From JBAXXL01 sp037127915 (GTDB taxonomy: Bacteria; Bacteroidota; Ignavibacteria; Kapaibacteriales; UBA2268), in NCBI GenBank assembly GCA_037127915.1, contig JBAXXL010000020.1:1-64000 (forward strand): a DNA stretch of 64,000 nucleotides. Direction: 5' to 3'. A program made the position numbers and the translations under genes. Positions 17,946 to 25,576 of this stretch are shown piece after piece. Below the pieces are notes generated by a model. That model saw nothing but the letters and a program-made list of their open reading frames with translations. It was not told where the DNA came from and ran no database searches. The number at the start of each line of letters is the position of its first letter. Within the stretch, counting starts at the first letter, position 1.

Positions 17946-18572
17946 ATGAAAAAAGATATAATTTATCTTGTTATTTTGGTGATTTGTATATTTAATACAA
18001 GCTGTACCCAAAACCGATATACCAATAAAGACACAGAATATAAGCAATTGATTGACAGTTTACGATGTGCTTGGACCCTCTCTATCTGTCACAAAGTCAG
18101 TGCAGGAACGGAATGCAGATATGAAGGCTTGGATATGTGGAATAAGAGTATGGAAGTATATATAAATGACAGCACAGCATTAAAAAAGGCAATTAAGAGT
18201 TTCTATGCCAATGACTCTAATTTGATAAAATACTTGAAAAGTTTCAAAAAAGTCAAGAAGCGTATTCCAAATTTTGAACATTTTAGTAACAGAAATTTTT
18301 TACTTGAATCTGATAATCTACCATTATTTAATATAATTGATTTTTACCATCAAAAAAATAATGCATATTTGGATTTAATCCTTAACTATTATTTAAACAC
18401 AGACCACACAAACATTAAATTGCTTCTTAATGTTCACAAGTATATGCTTACTGAAGATTTATATAACAGAATCGAAAAAATCTTCGAGAAATATGGTTAC
18501 GCAGATAAAGAAAAAATTCGCGTAGCAATATTGGAAGATTTTGGTAGTTTGATAGCACTTGAAGGGATGTAA
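17946..18572 (+). CDS. Lipoprotein, putative immunity protein 2
   Basis: 208 residues, a close paralogue of the preceding lipoprotein, with the same lipobox FNTSC (Cys20) and an almost identical stretch from about residue 115 to the end (starting NFLLESDNLP). Differences concentrate in residues 45-70 and 85-115, the part that might contact a toxin. Upstream is a copy of the toxin gene's last codons (agaatgaataatggaggtag), now non-coding but still providing the GGAGG ribosome-binding site, so the tandem duplication included the toxin's 3' end. A terminator-like hairpin precedes it, so it may need its own promoter or read-through. The function is inferred from context only. Confidence 0.7.
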   Translation: MKKDIIYLVILVICIFNTSCTQNRYTNKDTEYKQLIDSLRCAWTLSICHKVSAGTECRYEGLDMWNKSMEVYINDSTALKKAIKSFYANDSNLIKYLKSFKKVKKRIPNFEHFSNRNFLLESDNLPLFNIIDFYHQKNNAYLDLILNYYLNTDHTNIKLLLNVHKYMLTEDLYNRIEKIFEKYGYADKEKIRVAILEDFGSLIALEGM

Positions 18573-18577
18573 AAAAC

Positions 18578-18615
18578 AGTAGCCGCTGAATATATGTATG
18601 CGGCTACTTTTATTT
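18578..18615 (+). terminator. Terminator-like hairpin after putative immunity gene 2
   Basis: AGTAGCCGC and GCGGCTACT are perfect complements around a 13-base loop, followed by TTTATTTTAT. It is a duplicated copy of the hairpin at 17822-17858 with a better stem. Confidence 0.65.
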
Positions 18616-18680
18616 TATAAAATCTTATTATATTATGCAATTATATGAACATATTATAGAATGAATAATGGAGGTAGATA

Positions 18681-19334
18681 ATGAAAATAAATATGATTTT
18701 TCTTGTTCTTATGTTGCTTTGTGGTTTTATTACAAGTTGTTCTCAAAATAATTATGCCATTAAAAATCCTGAGTATAAGCAATTGATTGACACCTTACGT
18801 TATGCTTACACTCTGAATATATGTTATAAATCACATAGAAGTAAAGAGGAATCCACCATTTGTGATTATGAAAATTTAAATAGATGGAATAAAAGTATCG
18901 ATGAATATAGAAATGATAGTATAGCATTAAAAAATGCAATAAAGAGTTTCTATTCCAAGGACTCAAATTTGATAAAATACTTGAAAAGTTTCAAAAAAGT
19001 CAAGAAGCGTATTCCAAATTTTGATTATTTCAGCAACATCAATCTAATATTTTATAGCGGGGATATTAATGTAATTATCGATTTATCTAAATTTTATTCA
19101 AAAAAAAATAATGCATATTTGGATTTAATACTAAACTATTACGTAAACACAGATCAAACAAGAATCAAGTTGCTTCTAAATTGTTATGTTATAAAAGATA
19201 GCAGGATATCTGCTGAAGATTTATACGGGCGATTAGATAAAATCTTTGAAAAATATGGCTACGAAGATAAAGAAAAAATTCGCGTAGCAATATTGGAAGA
19301 TTTTGGCTCCTGTATAACTCTTGATGGAATGTAA
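18681..19334 (+). CDS. Lipoprotein, putative immunity protein 3 (diverged copy)
   Basis: 217 residues and the most diverged of the three paralogues. The lipobox is FITSC (Cys20). Conserved blocks include YKQLIDTLRYA, LNRWNKSIDEY, KSFKKVKKRIPNF, NNAYLDLILNYY and EKIRVAILEDFGS. It has extra residues near 55 (RSKEES) and a reworked segment at 125-180. The start is again preceded by a fossil of the toxin 3' end, here about 45 bp with an 8 bp gap (tgaacatattatagaatgaataatggaggtagata). Keeping a diverged copy fits immunity to a different toxin variant, a common pattern in Rhs/CDI loci; that is inference. Confidence 0.7.
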   Translation: MKINMIFLVLMLLCGFITSCSQNNYAIKNPEYKQLIDTLRYAYTLNICYKSHRSKEESTICDYENLNRWNKSIDEYRNDSIALKNAIKSFYSKDSNLIKYLKSFKKVKKRIPNFDYFSNINLIFYSGDINVIIDLSKFYSKKNNAYLDLILNYYVNTDQTRIKLLLNCYVIKDSRISAEDLYGRLDKIFEKYGYEDKEKIRVAILEDFGSCITLDGM

Positions 19335-19591
19335 GATCATTGTTTTTCTCCCCCCGTCACACCAGTGGCGGGGCTTGGGAAAAAGGAAAAAACTATGAAA
19401 ACTAAACTAAAACTTTTTATTATGGCTCGGACGGTCAGAGGGTAATAATCGGATGCCATCAGATGAAACATCTGACGGCAGGCTTTGCTTTAGGGCAACC
19501 ACAAGAGTTGCCCCTACAAAAGACGGACAGGTCGCGACCTGTCCCTACGATTATTTCCATTTTTAACCAATATTGCATCCCTAACGGGATG
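19335..19591. repeat. Cluster of five different short palindromes
   Basis: In 240 bp there are five unrelated elements: CCCCGTCACACCAGTGGCGGGG (19352-19373), the CAGATG element (19453-19482), GGGCAAC/GTTGCCC (about 19494-19516), the GACAGGTC element (19525-19548) and the CAATATTGCATCCC element with CCCTAACGGG (about 19563-19591). A 16-codon frame at 19395-19445 (starting MKTKLKLFIMA) may be the stump of a lost gene. No other gene is seen. Confidence 0.75.
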
Positions 19592-19632
19592 AAAAAAAAA
19601 TGTTCGATACTTTCACAAGTGTCGGACATTTT
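19592..19632 (-). terminator. Rho-independent terminator of the mrdA operon
   Basis: Read on the minus strand, AAATGTCCGACACTT and AAGTATCGAACATTT form a long hairpin (two G-U pairs) around GTGA, followed by nine T. It begins seven bases after the mrdA stop codon. Confidence 0.8.
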
Positions 19633-19638
19633 GATAAA

Positions 19639-21474
19639 TTAGTTTTCGTAATTGATAGCGCCGGTTGCTGTGGTGTCGATTGTGTTTGCGGTTTCACCGG
19701 TATTATAATACGTAGGGTAGAAATGCTGCATCATTAATTCGCGTGCAATAGGCGCGGCAACGTCGGCACCGGCCCCGGCATTTTCGACCAACACAGCTAT
19801 GGCGATGGTTGGTTTGTCCATAGGAGCGAAGCATACGAACCAGGAATGGGATGCACCGTGAGGGTTTTGCGCTGTACCTGTTTTACCGCATACGTTTTTG
19901 CCGCCTATAGCCGCCGATCCTCCCGTACCACCGGAGTTCACCACTCGGTACATACCTTCTTTTACGGCGTTTATAGATGTTCTCGTTAGCGGCAGACGGG
20001 TAACCTGATAATTCAGCATTTCCAATTTACCGGAAAAATGGTTTTTCAAATATCCCACTACGTGAGGTTGAATCAGTAATCCGCCATTTGCTATAGCCGA
20101 CACATAGACCGCCATTTGCAGTGGAGTAACTAAAATCTCGCCTTGGCCAATACCGAAGTTTGCTAAGCGGCCCTGAACCGTAGCGAATTTACCATATCTC
20201 TTTTTCAGAAATTCTTCACTAGGCAGTAATCCCCGCGATTCACCGGCAATGTCGATGCCAGTAACTTGACCAAAATTGAAATATGTAGCCCATTTATAAA
20301 AATTCTTAAATCCTAATTTGACGCCGAGTTTACCGAAGTATGAATTACACGATGCTTTAAGCGCATTTCTAACGCTGACATTACCGTGGACCCCGTGGCA
20401 AGGCAGAATCTTGGTTCCCATTTTATACCCGCCGGTACATAGGATAGGAGTGTTTTCGGTGATTATGTTTTCACCCATACCGGCTAATGCGGTCATCATT
20501 TTCCAGGTTGAACCCGGAGGATAGCGTGCGGAAATGGCACGGTTAAAAAGAGGTTTGTTTTTATCGGCATAGAGTTTACTTAAGTATTCTCTGTCAATTT
20601 TACCGCTGAATTTCTGAACATCAAAATCCGGTGCGCTCGCCATAGCTAAAACATCGCCATTGTTTGGGTCTATTACAACCACTGCACCCCGTCTTCCTCG
20701 CAATAGTGCTTCTGCGCGCTTTTGCAAATCCAGGTCTATTGTCAAATAAAGGTCCGATCCATTTACAGCCGGAACCTGCATCTTTTCTATTCCCAGCGCT
20801 TGTACTTTTTCACCAAATTTATTGATAGTAAAGAAATTAAACCCGTCCTTGCCTCGGAGAATATCTTCGTAAGTGCTTTCAACACCGCTTTGGCCTATAA
20901 TATCGCCCATTCCATAATAAGGTGATTGCTTAAGCTGTTGTTCGGTAATCTCACGGGTATAACCCAAGACGTGTGCTAAATGGCAAGGTAAATTGTACTT
21001 TCTCTTCGATTCGGGCTTTACTTCCACACCCGGCAGATAATCGCTAAATTCTTCGATTTGAGATACAATCGAAAAAGCGGCACTATCGATAATTTTTATC
21101 GGTGCAAACTTTGTAAAACCACGCTTTGATTTGTAAATTTTATATTTAATGAGTTTAGGCGAAAGACCAGTTATCTGCGATAGTAATGGTAAGGAATGTT
21201 CACGAAAATCTATTGGAGTAACCGTAATGCTGAACAAAACATCGTTATAAACAATTAGCTGACCATTCCTATCGTACATATTTCCACGAGAAGGAACGAT
21301 TTTATTCTTTTTTACAGCTTGGGCGCGGCTTTGTTCGGAATATTGGGAACTTGAGAGTTGTAGTTGTGCGAGTTTGCCAATATATGCCACAGCAAATAAA
21401 ATAATGACCGCGAAAAACAATTTCTTCCTTATACCGGATGCGAAAGTGTCGGTGGATTCGAATAGTTTGTCCAT
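19639..21474 (-). CDS. mrdA: Penicillin-binding protein 2 (peptidoglycan transpeptidase)
   Basis: 611 residues, the normal length for class B PBP2. One transmembrane helix (about 19-38) precedes the pedestal domain (VPSRGNMYDRNG near 60-71) and the transpeptidase domain. The active-site motifs are complete: SxxK at Ser322-Lys325 (PPGSTWK), SxN at 375-377 (ASCNSYFG) and KTG (CGKTGTAQN) near 530. It cross-links peptidoglycan during lateral growth, acting in the periplasm, usually with RodA. RodA and MreBCD are not adjacent here. It is the last gene of a five-gene minus-strand operon, 17 bp after the tsaC-like gene. Confidence 0.95.
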   Translation of the reverse strand: MDKLFESTDTFASGIRKKLFFAVIILFAVAYIGKLAQLQLSSSQYSEQSRAQAVKKNKIVPSRGNMYDRNGQLIVYNDVLFSITVTPIDFREHSLPLLSQITGLSPKLIKYKIYKSKRGFTKFAPIKIIDSAAFSIVSQIEEFSDYLPGVEVKPESKRKYNLPCHLAHVLGYTREITEQQLKQSPYYGMGDIIGQSGVESTYEDILRGKDGFNFFTINKFGEKVQALGIEKMQVPAVNGSDLYLTIDLDLQKRAEALLRGRRGAVVVIDPNNGDVLAMASAPDFDVQKFSGKIDREYLSKLYADKNKPLFNRAISARYPPGSTWKMMTALAGMGENIITENTPILCTGGYKMGTKILPCHGVHGNVSVRNALKASCNSYFGKLGVKLGFKNFYKWATYFNFGQVTGIDIAGESRGLLPSEEFLKKRYGKFATVQGRLANFGIGQGEILVTPLQMAVYVSAIANGGLLIQPHVVGYLKNHFSGKLEMLNYQVTRLPLTRTSINAVKEGMYRVVNSGGTGGSAAIGGKNVCGKTGTAQNPHGASHSWFVCFAPMDKPTIAIAVLVENAGAGADVAAPIARELMMQHFYPTYYNTGETANTIDTTATGAINYEN

Positions 21475-21491
21475 TTTAAATTACTACTTTA

Positions 21492-22133
21492 TTATAGTTC
21501 ATCGCTTATTAAATCCTGTAATTCGTCATATCCTGCACCACGGCGCTGAATAACGAATTCGTCTTGAGTTAAATCTATAACAGTAGATTCACCGACAAAA
21601 TGGTGTTCATTGGTTCGCACGCAAACATCGACCAACTTCATAAAAGCGTTTATTGTATCTTCGTTATCATCAAATTCGGGTTTGTCAGGTAGTTTTGCAG
21701 TTAAGCAAATAAGCGGTTCGCCCAATTCCGTCAATAGTGCCTTGCAAAGACGGTTATCAGGGATACGTATACCGGATGTCTTTCGCTTGGGATTATACGA
21801 ATACTTGGGAACATTTTTGGAAGCAGGGAGAATAAAGGTATATGGTCCGGGTGTCAGGCGTTTAATCATCTTATAGGCGTTGTTTTCAACCTTAGCATAT
21901 TCCGAAATATTAGATATATCAAGGCATAGGAATGTCATAGGGTGGTCGGTATCCATTTGGCGGATACGGCGGAGTTTCGTAATAGCTTCCTTATTGCTTA
22001 GTTTACAACCCAATGAATATCCCGTATCAGTTGGATACAATATAACACCGCCCGAGTGCAGAACTTCAATGATCTTATGAATTTTCTGTTTCTCGGGGGT
22101 TTCGTAATGTATTGTATATACTGTTGCCGGCAT
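21492..22133 (-). CDS. L-threonylcarbamoyladenylate synthase (TsaC/Sua5/YciO family)
   Basis: 213 residues covering the YrdC fold: VLHSGGVILYPTDTGYSLGC (substrate/ATP pocket), KRLTPGPYTFILPAS and RKTSGIRIPDN. Genuine TsaC makes threonylcarbamoyl-AMP for the t6A37 modification of ANN-decoding tRNAs. The YciO subfamily has the same fold with an unclear role. The KTSGIRIPDN variant and the LGCKLSN segment are compatible with either, so no gene symbol is given. There is no Sua5 C-terminal domain. It sits between cydB and mrdA with 10-20 bp gaps, so it is co-transcribed. Confidence 0.85.
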   Translation of the reverse strand: MPATVYTIHYETPEKQKIHKIIEVLHSGGVILYPTDTGYSLGCKLSNKEAITKLRRIRQMDTDHPMTFLCLDISNISEYAKVENNAYKMIKRLTPGPYTFILPASKNVPKYSYNPKRKTSGIRIPDNRLCKALLTELGEPLICLTAKLPDKPEFDDNEDTINAFMKLVDVCVRTNEHHFVGESTVIDLTQDEFVIQRRGAGYDELQDLISDEL

Positions 22134-22144
22134 AGTATCCTATA

Positions 22145-23170
22145 TTAATAATCCATTTTTTCTGATAATTTTACTTTCCCTCGGAAAACTCTGTATATAT
22201 ATAATGTGTAAATTATAACCGGCGGCAAACCGATAGCGGCAATAATTAGCATAGTTTTCAGAGTCAATTGTGACGAAGCTGAGTTATATATATTTAGATT
22301 GAACTCCGACAAGAGCGAAGAAAAGACAATATTCGGGAACATTGCAACAACAATCATAGTCATTAGTAGTGCGATTCCCACCGATGAAAATACAAAAGCC
22401 GGTTTATATTTCTTCTTTAAAATATGTATAATCAAGAAAGTATAAATCACCAAAACAAAAATCGGAATAACAATTAATAGGGGATTTGCAGTATAATTAG
22501 CTGTCAAATGCGTTTGGAACATTCCGGTTATCAAAACCGCAATTATACATAGAGCCGCTATTGGATAGGTGTATTTCAATTTGTGAATGAACGATTTTTC
22601 AACCTCTCCATCGGATTTCACAATAGCATAGATATTGCCGTGCAATGCGAATACCGCTACTGTTCCTATTCCAAAAAGCAGTGAGAACGGATTTAATAAA
22701 CCGAGAAGTGAGATATTGATTTCTTTATCAACTCCCATCGGTACACCGTGAAGAACATTGCCCAAGGCAGTGCCTAATAGCAATGCTATCAACAATGATG
22801 ATATGCCAAATGCGGCATCCCAAACCTTTCTCCAGCTTTTATTTTCCATTTTATTGCGTATTTCGATACCGGTAGCACGGAATAATATAGCTAACATAAG
22901 CACTATGATAGCAAGATAAAATCCAGAAAATACTGAAGAATACACGTGTGGAAACGCGGCGAATAATGCTCCACCACCAGTTATAAGCCACACTTCGTTT
23001 TCGTCCCATACAGGACCGATTGATTTTGTAATAGTATTACGTTCGTCTTCGCTTTTTGAAAATAAATGAAGAATCCCGCAACCTAAGTCAAAACCTTCTA
23101 AGATTGCATAAACAGTGAGTAATACACCCACTAATACAAACCATATTACATTGTAAGTTATTGGTTCCAT
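22145..23170 (-). CDS. cydB: Cytochrome bd ubiquinol oxidase subunit II
   Basis: 341 residues with about eight or nine hydrophobic helices. The N-terminal hallmark of CydB is present: WFVLVGVLLTVYAILEGFDLGCG, then GPVWDENEVWLITGGGALFAAFP and LAILFRATGIEIR. CydB partners the haem-bearing CydA in the membrane-bound, oxygen-reducing bd oxidase. No cydA or cydX occurs next to it; instead it is placed between engB (1-base overlap at its start) and the tsaC-like gene. Either cydA is elsewhere or the partner is atypical. The family call is secure. Confidence 0.92.
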   Translation of the reverse strand: MEPITYNVIWFVLVGVLLTVYAILEGFDLGCGILHLFSKSEDERNTITKSIGPVWDENEVWLITGGGALFAAFPHVYSSVFSGFYLAIIVLMLAILFRATGIEIRNKMENKSWRKVWDAAFGISSLLIALLLGTALGNVLHGVPMGVDKEINISLLGLLNPFSLLFGIGTVAVFALHGNIYAIVKSDGEVEKSFIHKLKYTYPIAALCIIAVLITGMFQTHLTANYTANPLLIVIPIFVLVIYTFLIIHILKKKYKPAFVFSSVGIALLMTMIVVAMFPNIVFSSLLSEFNLNIYNSASSQLTLKTMLIIAAIGLPPVIIYTLYIYRVFRGKVKLSEKMDY

Positions 23171-23760
23171 TATCTTACCAAGTACTTGTTTAACATACCA
23201 ATTAAGTCTTTTTTACCGAGTCCGCTTTCAGAAGAATAAGCCAGAACATCCATCAATCCATCGCATTGAGCGAGTAAGTTCAATAGTTGCTCACGGCGTT
23301 CTTTGATTTCCTTATCGGCAATTTTGTCACATTTTGTTAATATGACGATAAAACGTTTATTATTATTTACAAGCCATTCGAGCAAAGCTAAATCTTTCGG
23401 CTGAGGGTCGTGCCGGCTGTCAATCAGACAGCAGACAAATTTTAAATCCCTGCGGGTTTCGAAATATATAAAGATGAGTAATTCCCAATAGCTTCGGGTT
23501 TTTTTTGAAATACTGGCATATCCGAAACCGGGTAAATCGACTAAACTCCATTTATCATCCACTACGTAAAAATTTATTGTCTGTGTTTTCCCGGGGGAAG
23601 AACTGGTGCGTGCTAAATTCTTTCTGTTGATAATAGAATTGAGTAATGACGATTTACCAACATTTGAACGTCCGGCAAAAGCTACTTCCGGAAGATTCAA
23701 ATTGGGAAATTCATTTTCGTGGTCAGCGGCCGCGACAAAGTTTGCTTCAAAGGCTCTCAT
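23170..23760 (-). CDS. engB: Ribosome biogenesis GTP-binding protein EngB (YihA/YsxC)
   Basis: 196 residues, the normal size. The G-motifs are complete: G1 GRSNVGKSSLLN (30-41), G2 area ARTSSSPGKTQTINFY, G3 DLPGFGYA, G4 TKCDK and G5 SSESG. EngB is a GTPase needed for late assembly of the 50S subunit. It overlaps the upstream gene's stop by one to three bases and its own stop overlaps the start of cydB, so the three genes are translated from one mRNA. Nothing unusual is visible. Confidence 0.95.
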   Translation of the reverse strand: MRAFEANFVAAADHENEFPNLNLPEVAFAGRSNVGKSSLLNSIINRKNLARTSSSPGKTQTINFYVVDDKWSLVDLPGFGYASISKKTRSYWELLIFIYFETRRDLKFVCCLIDSRHDPQPKDLALLEWLVNNNKRFIVILTKCDKIADKEIKERREQLLNLLAQCDGLMDVLAYSSESGLGKKDLIGMLNKYLVR

Positions 23761-24791
23761 TAAAATCCGGCTAAATAATCATTAAGTCTGCGGGCAGTTC
23801 TATTTTTCCAATTGTTTTTGTGGTAGCCGTATCCAACGATTAGCGGCATAGCCATTGTTGCTTCGGCGAATACCATTTGTTCGTAAGTGGTTTCAACCTT
23901 ACCCCATGAACTTGCTTCTTTCAATGTTGAACCGCTTAGCGCGCCATCGCGTTCGTCGGCAACAGTGATTTGTATAGCATATTTGTGCATATCGGCTTCT
24001 TCGCCCAATACTTCAGCGGCAACGACAACGTCCTGAGTGAAGTTTTTAGGAACACCGCCGCCAATCATAAATATACCGGTTGTTTTCATTTCAATTTTTG
24101 TACGGGTTAATTCAAGGAAATCTTTTGCTGAATCCAATGTAACAACATCGCCTTTTGTAAAGTATTGATGATGAACCAATCCGAAACCTGCTGAGCAATC
24201 CGAAAATGCAGGACAGAAAATAGGAACACCTTTTTCATAAGCGGTACGGATGATAGAGCCTTGACCTTTGTCGTTATCTACTAACCACGCGCCAACTTCT
24301 GTTAAAAATTCACGTGAGCTGTATGGACGAGGTTCTAATGAATTAGCTATCTCCGCAATTGTCATATCGCATACGCGCAAATCATCTTCATCTATATATG
24401 TATCGTAAATACGATCAATCATCAAATCTCTTAGCACATTATCATCTACAAACGGAGTACCTTGATAGTGCAAAAATCCCAGAGCTTCCAAGAAATCTTG
24501 GTCAACTATATTTGCGCCGGTCGATACGATAACGTCGCACATATTGGTTTCGAGCATATCGACAACAACTTGTTTCAAACCCGCGGAAATCAGCGACCCT
24601 GCCAAAGTTAAATAAACGCCGCATTCTTTTTCTGCAACCATCATATCAAAAATTGTAGCGGCGCGGTGTAGATTTCTTGCTTGGAAAGCCATTCCGCCCA
24701 TTGCGTCAACAAGTTCAACAACGTTGTGTTTTTTTACGTCAATATGACGAACGATTTTATCGGGATTGAGATAATCTCTTTTATCAGCCAT
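23760..24791 (-). CDS. Deoxyhypusine synthase family protein (possible homospermidine synthase-like enzyme)
   Basis: 343 residues covering the deoxyhypusine synthase fold: MAFQARNLHRAATIFDMM, TLAGSLISAGLKQVVVDML, STGANIVDQDFLEALG, FCPAFSDCSAGFG, GGGVPKNF and SSWGK. The SSWGK lysine aligns with the lysine of eukaryotic DHS (SWGK) that carries the aminobutyl group from spermidine. Eukaryotes and archaea use DHS to modify eIF5A/aIF5A. Bacteria lack that substrate, and bacterial members are thought to act in polyamine metabolism, for example homospermidine formation. The true substrate here is unknown. It is the first gene of the operon with engB, cydB, the tsaC-like gene and mrdA. Confidence 0.88.
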   Translation of the reverse strand: MADKRDYLNPDKIVRHIDVKKHNVVELVDAMGGMAFQARNLHRAATIFDMMVAEKECGVYLTLAGSLISAGLKQVVVDMLETNMCDVIVSTGANIVDQDFLEALGFLHYQGTPFVDDNVLRDLMIDRIYDTYIDEDDLRVCDMTIAEIANSLEPRPYSSREFLTEVGAWLVDNDKGQGSIIRTAYEKGVPIFCPAFSDCSAGFGLVHHQYFTKGDVVTLDSAKDFLELTRTKIEMKTTGIFMIGGGVPKNFTQDVVVAAEVLGEEADMHKYAIQITVADERDGALSGSTLKEASSWGKVETTYEQMVFAEATMAMPLIVGYGYHKNNWKNRTARRLNDYLAGF

Positions 24792-25330
24792 TTTAAATAT
24801 ATCCTATTTATTTTAACAATTATAATTTACACATTTATATATAAAACATTATAAACAAATTTCCAAAGAAATAACTTCTATAATATTCAAAAATAATCAA
24901 TTAATACCTAATAAAAAACTGCCTTCGGCAGATTATTATTTTATTAATATCCATTACAGCGTAGAGGCGTTGCATGCAACGTCTTCTTTTTAGTGAAAAA
25001 AGAGGGAAAAACCGATTATAAGATTGAATGTATTCTTAAATATAAACGAGAATACTGCTAAATCAACGAATATTTTATTTTATCAATCCCATTATATAAA
25101 CCAAATTCAAAAAAGTGTACATAAATTTGTACACTAGGTATACTTTTTCAATAAATATTCCAATTGTTTTCAAAAAAAGTGAAAATAATTTCAAAAAAGC
25201 GTTGTTTTTGTCGAATATTCATATCGTGAATTCAAATTATATTTGTATTTTTGTCCTGTTGAATTAACAATTATTAACAAATAATGTCAGAATAAGTAAA
25301 ATTATTTTTAGTTTATAATAAGAAGTAACA
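24792..25330. other. Intergenic region between divergent transcription units
   Basis: AT-rich spacer of about 540 bp separating the minus-strand deoxyhypusine-synthase operon from the plus-strand protease cluster. It contains the small hairpin CTGCC-TTC-GGCAG near 24910-24922 and the palindrome GACGTTGCATGCAACGCCTC (read on the minus strand) at 24964-24983. TATATTTG at 25238-25245 resembles a Bacteroidota -7 box, but no well-spaced -33 element is obvious. No gene is seen. Confidence 0.6.
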
Positions 25331-25576
25331 ATGATGAGGAATTTTAAATATATTTTCTCAATAATAGCGGTTTTACAACTACTACAAGTATTTCATAGTG
25401 TTAATACCGAACAAAAAAAATCCTCAACCAAAACTCCACTCCCAAAAGTAAAATTAAACCCAAATATAGATTCTGACGAATATAAGTATCTTAGTTATAT
25501 AGAAATTAATAATATTTTATATAAATGGCATAGTGCCAAAAATGGTTTTTTAATTTATTTAGGAGTTTTATTATGA
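25331..25576 (+). CDS. Small protein of unknown function upstream of the protease cluster
   Basis: 81 residues, not recognised. The first 24 residues are hydrophobic enough to be a signal peptide or membrane anchor (FKYIFSIIAVLQLLQVF). The rest is polar with lysine-rich and tyrosine-rich stretches and another hydrophobic end (FLIYLGVLL). The stop overlaps the next gene's start (ATGA), and GGAG for the next gene lies inside its last codons, which supports real, coupled translation. The missing Shine-Dalgarno for its own ATG and the lack of any known relative keep confidence low. It could be a remnant of a longer exported protein. Confidence 0.45.
   Translation: MMRNFKYIFSIIAVLQLLQVFHSVNTEQKKSSTKTPLPKVKLNPNIDSDEYKYLSYIEINNILYKWHSAKNGFLIYLGVLL

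Noticed and set aside
25331..25576. Small frame as a toxin or antitoxin of a TA pair
   Set aside because: The downstream partner is a T9SS-tailed protease N-domain paralogue, and no TA-type motif is visible.
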